DNA from: Membranipora membranacea
Taxonomy: Eukaryota > Bryozoa > Gymnolaemata > Cheilostomatida > Membraniporidae
Length of the DNA stretch: 64,000 nt
Assembly: GCA_914767715.1 (NCBI GenBank)
Contig: OU612071.1
Coordinates: 13,871,493-13,935,492 of the forward strand
Direction of reading: 5' to 3'
Shown: in pieces, positions 57,801-64,000 of the stretch
How positions within the stretch are numbered: the stretch's first letter is position 1
Layout: each line of letters begins with the position of its first letter
The notes under the pieces: model-generated
Seen by the model: only the letters and a program-made list of their open reading frames with translations
The model's database searches: none
What the model was told of the DNA's origin: nothing
Translations under genes and position numbers: made by a program

Positions 57801-59353
57801 TGCATAGTTCCAAGATAGTGGATCATTAGAAATATCTTAAATTTATTAAAAGCTCATACCATGTTCATTGCTTCTGGCTACTGACATGAAAAACATAGAA
57901 AATCACCCTAGTTAGGCTAGATTAGCCAGTGTCTCGTTGATGGAAGTGCTTCTTATATCTGCGAACTTCTCAGAAGCCCAAGTGGTAACCTATTTTTCTT
58001 CAAACTCTATAGTGTATTAAGATTTGGTATTTTCACCTGCAACCATTAAAAATGGACTTTTCAGCCTATGTATGACCTGTCTTAGCAGTTAAAAACTTGG
58101 AAATCTAAGCTTCATATGAATAGTCAGGTATTGACCAAGATTGGTGACATCCTATTTGTTGTTGGAGAGGAGTTACTATTTTATAGGAGGGGATAACTCT
58201 CTGCCAGTGAGACAACATTAATTTGTAAATATAGGCTGTTGCATCTCCATGTCTTCAACTCCATGGTCAAATCCAATCCGATTTCCATGAAAGTAACAAG
58301 CCAGGAAACAAACATGATGCGTATAATACTTCTCAAATGTTTAGTTTCTCATAATACAAATATCTATTGCATATTAATAATGCAAATGCAAATTGCAATA
58401 TTGCAATATTGCAATTGTAATGCATAATGCATATTATTATGTATTTCATTATGCTTGGTAGATGCAGCGAGGAGTTGTCGAACTTGATATTCTGGCTGGT
58501 CAATTTGTGACTGTAAAAGGTAAACATTCTTAGTTTACTTGTTAGCTCCGCCTCCCCTAGAAAGCTAAATAAAATAGCCTTAAAACACCACAATTGAATA
58601 ATCCATGTTGAATTAGCTCTTCTAGGATTATAATTTGCTCATCCTGGTGCTACTTCGGACTCACCTAAAGCTTTTGCCTCCCCTACCATTTTTCTTAACT
58701 ATGGCCCTGACATATCATGTTGTAACAAAACAGTAAATCAGTGTTAGTTCATAATGTCAAAGTTGTGATAGAAACATGACTCTCAATGCTGACTCTGCTT
58801 TTCCACCATGATTATGATATAATTAGGGCACCCATTAGTTTTCTCACTTTTTATTGCTATCTCAGCTAGCTGGTATCCTGAGACAAACTTGAGCAGAATG
58901 ATGATATAATTGGCCTGTAAGATATCATGTATGCCTCTTATCAACAGTTCCAGTTATTAAAATCTATCAAATATATTAAATATATTCCTTTATATATAAT
59001 TATTATAAATAGTCTAAAATAATGATATATATATATACATTTTACATATATTTCTTTCCATAGGGAATGTGTTAGAATTGTTCCGTACTCAAATTTCTAT
59101 GACTTGTGGCTCTTTCCTCACTGTTCCATGGTCTTTTTTAGTCTAAGATAAAAGTTATTCATTCTATAATCTTTATTCTATGTTCTATATTCTATATTAA
59201 TTATTCCATATTCGTAACTCTATGTCCTATATTACATTATTTATATTCAATTTTCTAGGGGAATCAGATGTGATCACTGTTGCAAATACGAAGAGTAAAA
59301 TAGACCGTCCAAGACGGCTAGACCGAGAATATCTCAGCTACACAAAATATTGA
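51830..59353 (+). CDS. secreted receptor-like protein B (tandem paralogue of A)
   Basis: Nine exons: 51830-51946, 53417-53453, 53775-53927, 54467-54516, 55459-55672, 55906-56132, 56908-56994, 58462-58519, 59259-59353, in phase, 345 residues. Every intron is at the same place and phase as in gene A. It has a signal peptide, a fibronectin-like first unit (RVTNLKVEL, VVTWKTFSSL, EDGEYLAVV), a Cys-paired second unit (TITIRFDLGNRC, FTFENVEPGEYYV) and a short basic-polar tail (VITVANTKS). No membrane span or SEFIR domain. Differences: exon 5 begins differently and is 24 nt shorter, right after a mobile element, and exon 8 is 58 nt against 91 and has lost the CLSC segment. Likely a diverged secreted binding protein; IL-17 receptor relation is tentative. 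Confidence 0.8.
52680..52830. repeat. element of the CTGATTGGCT family
   Basis: CTATTGGGTGGGAAGGGGA faces TCCCCTTCACCAACAGCCAATCAG across about 90 bp; ends TGTGTTGACA and TCAACACACTGG are inverted. In intron 1 of gene B. Confidence 0.5.
52945..53180 (-). mobile_element. SINE-like element with tRNA-like head (minus)
   Basis: On the minus strand: GTTAGCATGCTTGCACACAA, then GCGGGAGACCCGAGATC and a GAGTCCCGGCC box B-like end, followed by a body ending in GGACCACTCATTCGAGGCAT. The body and head match 56460-56635 on the plus strand. Confidence 0.6.
55155..55443. mobile_element. TIR element with tRNA-like segment, ends 15 bp before exon 5
   Basis: Ends TACCGTAATACCTCAC and GTGAGGTATTAAGGT; the interior has GGCTGAATAGCTCAGTGTGT and GGGATTGAATTCC, a box A and B pair. 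It is a copy of 8854-9176. The exon 5 acceptor of gene B is at 55458. Confidence 0.8.
56460..56635 (+). mobile_element. SINE-like element with tRNA-like head (plus)
   Basis: GGTGGCGTAGATGATTGGAT start, CTTGCACACAATG, then GCCCGGGCTCAAGTGCT; body includes ATTGTTAGCATTCAT and GGACCACTCATTCGAAGCAT as in 52945-53180. In intron 6 of gene B. Confidence 0.6.
56636..56856 (+). mobile_element. TIR element, AGGGCCGTAGTT family (most complete copy)
   Basis: Left end AGGGCCATAGTTCTAGGGGA, right end TAAACTACGGCCCT; the ends are inverted repeats. The interior repeats GGAGGCA...TGCCTCCCC and ATAATTGAATAATC blocks. About 220 bp, non-coding. Inserted directly next to the SINE-like unit. Confidence 0.8.
57075..57142 (+). 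repeat. short tandem repeat GTGTTAGCAAT
   Basis: About five imperfect copies of an 11-12 bp unit (GTGTTAGCAAC, GTGTTAGCAAT, GTGTTGGCAAT) in intron 7 of gene B. Confidence 0.65.
57317..57429. repeat. inverted repeat with 30-bp arms
   Basis: 57317-57346 (AGTTGACCAAAACCG start) and 57400-57429 (CGGTTTTGGTCAACT-like end) pair over 30 bp with few mismatches. Probably a short TIR element. Confidence 0.6.
58366..58441. repeat. AT-rich palindrome next to the exon 8 acceptor of gene B
   Basis: Arms built of TGCATATTAATAATGCAA and TTGTAATGCATAATGCATAT around GCAATATTGCAATATTGC. It ends about 20 bp before the acceptor at 58461. Confidence 0.55.
58546..58712 (+). mobile_element. TIR element, AGGGCCGTAGTT family (left end lost)
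   Basis: Starts at GCCTCCCCTAGAAAGCTAAA and ends TTAACTATGGCCCTGAC, with shared interior. In intron 8 of gene B. Confidence 0.65.
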
Positions 59354-59577
59354 TTGATGATTTATACAGCAGTCTGTTGTATCATTGCCTCTTACTCCAA
59401 ACGGGATACAGCATAAACAGGATGTGCACAGTCAACACTGTGCCTACATAGAGTGATAGTAAATAACATAAGGAGTTGTCTGATTGTTAAGACAACTCCA
59501 AAATACAACACATATATTAATAGATGCCTTCAATAGATCAGAATATGGAAATTATCTTTAGTTTTGACAAACAGTGT

Positions 59578-59618
59578 GTTTTATGTCCTCTGATAAGATA
59601 TATCAGAGGACATAAAAC
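59578..59618. repeat. perfect 18-bp stem hairpin
   Basis: 59578-59595 and 59601-59618 are exact inverted copies with a 5-base loop AGATA, 225 bp after the gene B stop. Confidence 0.8.
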
Positions 59619-59657
59619 CCAAGATGATGCTGTATAACTCTTTATTTCATCTAATAT

Positions 59658-59795
59658 AAGTATATGTGTATGTATATGTATATGTGCATGTGTATGTATA
59701 CATATATTTATATATATACATGTATATATATATAAATATATGTATATGTTTATGTGTATGTATATATGTATCTGTATGTATATTTATGTAAGGAT
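59658..59795. repeat. TATATG/TGTATA microsatellite
   Basis: About 140 bp of alternating TATATG, TGTATA and TATATA words. Confidence 0.8.
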
Positions 59796-60654
59796 CACAT
59801 AATGATATAACACTGCGACTCATAGCCTGAAACTAGTTGACACAAATTCCCAATAATTGGGGTGTTGTCAAACTATTTATTTATAAACATATCTAAATCA
59901 AATTAGTACACAACATGTTGCCCAAGTGGTTTTTGCTGTTCTTGTTATTAGCTGCTGCTCAACAATATGCTTCTCAATATCCAATAAATCTTTATGTGCC
60001 TTCGAAAAACTAAATTTGATCAAACAAAGAGCTTTAGAAAAATATTTTCATTATCTACATTCAAAGGTTTTGCTATATTATCCCAGATTAAGTAGAAGCA
60101 GCAGAACTCAGATAATACATAAATTTCAAGAGTTTGGCTGCCAGAGTAGCGTGGGATATCCCCTTTTACCTGGTTTTGTAATTCAATTAATATAAATTTA
60201 GTGAATGTTTTTTTATGTGAAAAGAATAGATGTGTGAGAAAAAGGTAAACTGTCACAAAATAAAGTAGAGTAAAATTTACCACTTTTCAAAGCTCATTTT
60301 AAGTTTAGATTTCTCAGACTTGCTCAAGACCTGCCCCCGATAGTTCCTGGCAGTTATTTGCTGTACCAATTTCACTGTGTGTACATTTCTGCTTCAAAAA
60401 ATTACCCCTTGTGCCAATCATGAGGTTTGTTGCAAACTTTATCAAAACTAATCATTGTACGTCCAAAGCTGCTCCCCTGTCTGCAAGTTTCAATACCTAA
60501 CATGAACAGACAACTCCACAAAGCAATAAACCAAAACCCATCAGCCAATCAAAAGAAAATCGAAACCCAAGCACATTGGTCTATTCAGATGAGTTAGTTT
60601 TTAGCTTCTCCGTTATCTGTAAACTTTCTAGGTAACCTTTTTAAACCAAAAATA

Positions 60655-60795
60655 TATAATATATATTACCTATCTGATCTGTGTCCGATCAAGAAATCCA
60701 ATTTTATTTTTAAGTGTGATGTATCAGACAAAAGGACGGCATCTTAATCTATTTTATATCACTAGTCATTGTTGCAATCAATATATATATATGTA
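60655..60795 (+). repeat. copy of 47490-47640
   Basis: Same block order as the segment after gene A; supports a duplication that included 3' flank. Confidence 0.65.
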
Positions 60796-62394
60796 TGAAT
60801 AAAAAATAAAAATTCAAATGATTGAAATGTTATGTACTGCGGGTTTGCTAGAAAATCCTACCTGAGCTTTCCTCTCAGCAACCTTTTGTCTGTTATATTT
60901 TGTACAGCAATTTCAAAATGTTGTTAATAGCAAATGGAAAGGAATTAGTTCTCCTTAGGTGATCTCTCACTGATTCCTGTTGCTATCGTTGCTGTTCATT
61001 CATTGCTCGATGAAATATATCGATATAACTGCTCACTCGGGCTGTCAAAAATACTAATCTTTTGACTCGTATTTATATGACAACTTACTCGAGCAGACAA
61101 AACGCAGCTCCTCCTGATGCATAAAACCTAATGCTGCTTCAGCTTGCAGCCTCTGTTAAGTGCTAAGACATATGTTAAGTACATAGTCCAAATCACCACT
61201 CGGGACGTTTCAAAACAAGAGATTTTTATTCTTGCTGTTTAGCGAGAGACAGAAGATAAGGCTGGACCTAAAGATGGGCGCGAGGTGCCCTAAATCCTCA
61301 AACTGATGTGATACATTCAGAAAACCTGAATGCATCCTAGCGGTGAGGCCATAGGAGACCTCCTGAACTGGCACTTATCGGCCATTGGTAGTGACACTTT
61401 GATCGTTTAATTCTCAGAGGTATAACTTATCATAGTTTGATTTTTGGCATAACGACTCACTTCAATCATTAGTTATTTTAAACCAAAAGAAATGATGTCC
61501 TGTGTATCTAACAGCATTTTTGGCATCTCTTTTTCCTTAAAATGACAAAACAACATATAATTAGATTTTTGATGAGCACTTAACCTTCAGCTCGGCAGCG
61601 TGCAAAAAGTGACCTCCATGTCTCTACTTTATTAGGTAAAAAACTAAAGACTTAATTATAAACCTAGAAAGGACCCTCTATGGAGCATTAGCATTGAAGC
61701 ACTGAGGTATTTAATTATGGTCGACGTAACAACATTGGATGGGGTAGTATCGTTGGTGTTGTCATTGACTTGCAGTTCATTACCAGGTTTTTTGTTGATG
61801 ACATGATCAATTGTAATCGGATTTCGAGTTAGCAAACAGTGTTTTTGAAAAATAAATATCATCAAGTTGATAACAAGAGGCTGCTGATTATGGAGCAATT
61901 TTCAAACTCAAATCTGATCAAATTTTGAAAAAACATGATTGTGAACAGTAAATCAATTATTGCATCGTTGCTTCTACACCATTCAATGTCGTTAGTTGCC
62001 CGAAATCAGTGCATCACTTCAGCTGTATATGGTGTCCTGTCTAAATTTATTATTAAGTCTATTGATTTAACAAAGTAAACCAAACCCAAGGAAATTTGAA
62101 AATATAAAATAAAATCTTGATAAAGTCAAAAGTCTAATAAAGATTATTTCTCTGTTTATAGTGCAAATGATTCAGCTAACATCAATTACCTCTGTTAGGC
62201 TATATTTCATATTTATGTTGTGATTTCTATTCGAACAGTTTTTTCCACAAAAGTTATTCTGTTCATACATCCATTCCATTTTCAATGACGTGATTTATGG
62301 CGCAATCAGTCTATATGTTGATTAAAATTTTGGTTTGAGTCACAAGGGTACATGAGAGCTTAGCTGCCATATGTAACGCTATGCTGCTTTCAAT

Positions 62395-62492
62395 TTGCAG
62401 GAAATGCAGAACAAACCTTGGGCATCAACAATGGCATTCGAACACTTTCGTATTAGGGAGCAGGCGCTCTAACCAACTATGCTACCTCCCAC
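62395..62492 (-). mobile_element. tRNA-like (SINE-like) segment, minus
   Basis: Minus strand GGTAGCATAGTTGGTTAGAG fits box A with a GCGCCTGC anticodon-arm-like stretch, and GTGTTCGAATGCC fits box B. No good acceptor stem, so a SINE head or tRNA relic is more likely than a working tRNA. Confidence 0.45.
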
Positions 62493-62679
62493 TGATTCCC
62501 TTATATCTAAATAACTGTTTTTGCCATTTTGCCAGCCCCAATAAATAATTTTTACCTGTTTTCCATAACAATTACATTTCTTGGCTCAATTATATTAATG
62601 TGGCAGGGATGAATTGAAATTTGGATCTCAGTACAATATATCTTTGACCAGCTATAATTTGATTCTCCTGTATCATGGC

Positions 62680-63140
62680 AGTCAAACATCCTAGTTACCT
62701 AAAATACTAATTGTTATGAACCCGAACATTGCAGGGGATGTATTAATCACTGTGTTACCCAGCACCAATGTGAATAATTGACAAAAAGTTATTTAATTCT
62801 TATTCATCTCCTAAGCCAATATTATGTTTTGATGTGCAAAAAATCGATAAGAGCTGATTTACAACAAACAATCATTGATTATTGAAAGTAAAAAATAGCA
62901 TGTTGCCAAAATTATCCCATCACAGTAACCAAAAGTATGCAATGAAGCTTAAACATCTCATTCCCCCATTAATAGTTTACATCATGTTATATGCACTCGA
63001 TTGGGATGCAAGTTTATTGCTGATTTTCAAACTCGTCCATTAGGAGGGAATATTGTTTGTGACTGGAAAACTGATGAATGAGGTTCAAAAAAGGCAGAGG
63101 GCCTTCAATGAAATTGACTCCTACAGTTTACCAATTACTC
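62680..63140 (+). repeat. copy of 50290-50840
   Basis: Collinear with the segment after gene A over about 460 bp with small deletions. Confidence 0.75.
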
Positions 63141-63429
63141 ATCAACATTTGCATGTTTCCAAGGTGGTAATGTTACCAACATACTCATAAATATTCTTTA
63201 GTTAAGAGGTCTGACCTTACCCCTGCTATTATCAGAGTATAGACAGACTAGTTCGACTGGCAACTGTAATAAAAAGAAACCACATCCAACAATCTTTGCA
63301 GAAACTTCTTTCATTTAGCCGCTAATGTTAAAATTAATTATTTCACTTCCAGTTTTACCCTATTAAATGTCACAGCTTTACTACCAAAGAATGAGGTCTA
63401 CCACGGAACAGCACACTGACAAGGAGACT

Positions 63430-63520
63430 ACATTATTATCATATGTATCACTGATCGTTAGAGTCAACTTAGTATCAGTACCTCACATGTACTTATCCCT
63501 AATTAATCAAAATTGACCTC
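63430..63520 (-). repeat. inverted copy of the 3880/30510 repeat family
   Basis: Carries GTATCACTGATCGTTAGAGT and a CTAATTAATCAAAATTGACC block, the reverse complement of the family. Confidence 0.5.
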
Positions 63521-64000
63521 TGAAAGTTGGTGGTATTTTTTTCTTTCTATACATTAGGTCTTATTTGACTTCCCCCTTTAAGTGCAGGTGGCTCGTGTTG
63601 GATAGCACCCTATACCCTTGCCCATGTTACTGTCTACTTTTTATTGAATATGCAGTAGGGGATCTTTTACTTGGCATGCAAGCACACAGTAGACCTCCTG
63701 CATTTATTGTCTGGATCCAAACAGACCTGGCCAGGATTAATGACTATTGACTTGCCAGTGTCAAATCAGAAATGACAGCCAGCGCCGGTATTAGAACCTG
63801 GATCATAAGATCCCAAGTCTTTACCCTTAACTGTCTGACCACTCCTGACTCCTTATAGTAAAGTATATCTAAATCAAGCTTATGTTTATAAAACATAAAT
63901 AGCTCTAGTGCCACTGCAGTACATTGACTACTGGGGTTTGGTTGGCCCTCAGGTGTGATCCGACCTGCCTACATACAGACACTAATCCATCACAGTATTT
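63518..64000 (-). mobile_element. SINE-like element, copy of 45943-46380, runs off the window
   Basis: Matches the gene A intron copy from CTGAAAGTTGGTGGTAT onward, with an extra segment of about 55 bp at about 63705-63758 that includes CTGGATCCAAACAGACCTGG. Confidence 0.65.

Larger units (their letters stand above)
59354..64000. other. repeat-rich region after gene B, no gene supported
   Basis: Contains an 18-bp stem hairpin, a TA/TG microsatellite, segments copied from downstream of gene A, a tRNA-like element and a SINE-like copy that leaves the window. Short ORFs here have no family likeness. Confidence 0.5.

Overview
The window is nuclear DNA of an animal, most likely an early-branching or marine invertebrate. 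It is AT-rich (by eye roughly 36% GC). Genes are split into many short exons with GT-AG introns of about 60 bp to several kb, and intergenic and intronic DNA is full of small terminal-inverted-repeat elements and tRNA-derived SINE-like elements. A ciliary microtubule protein, a C-type lectin with EGF and a sushi-like exon all point to Metazoa. No marker in the window fixes the phylum; a sponge or a cnidarian-like lineage are guesses.

Layout. (1) 41-2887, +: 3' part of a secreted Cys-rich gene whose first visible exon looks like a sushi/CCP module. (2) 4059-9752, -: complete nine-exon gene for a secreted protein with signal peptide, Cys-rich segment, calcium-type EGF, four acidic segments made by tandem exon copies, and a terminal C-type lectin domain. 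(3) 12065-16096, -: complete six-exon CFAP77 orthologue, with an RFX X-box-like site about 130 bp upstream. (4) 18648-19241, +: single-ORF protein of unknown function. (5) 20833-39824, +: large gene for a KY/hillarin-type transglutaminase-like protein with an apparent loss of the catalytic Cys and a helical tail that resembles the dynein stalk region. Two intronless multi-pass membrane protein genes (25613-26495, with one frameshift; 28973-29851, intact) lie inside its introns on the same strand. (6) 42522-47224 and 51830-59353, +: tandem pair of nine-exon secreted genes, whose ectodomain pattern recalls the IL-17 receptor extracellular region but with no membrane or SEFIR part. Parts of their downstream flanks are duplicated too (47.5 and 50.3 kb versus 60.7 and 62.7 kb). 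(7) 59354-64000: repeats only, no supported gene.

The most unusual theme is a set of short tandem duplications that copy an exon edge with its splice site. They occur at least seven times in four genes; the clearest are five acceptor copies before the exon at 34400 and five before the exon at 37603. In the 34400 array, use of any upstream acceptor would put the reading frame into a stop. A second theme is mobile elements touching gene structure: a TIR element carrying a tRNA-like segment ends 15 bp before exon 5 of the second receptor-like gene, and that exon's 5' end differs from its paralogue. All coding models were built by hand from ORFs, splice consensus and phase bookkeeping; no alignment or transcript was available.
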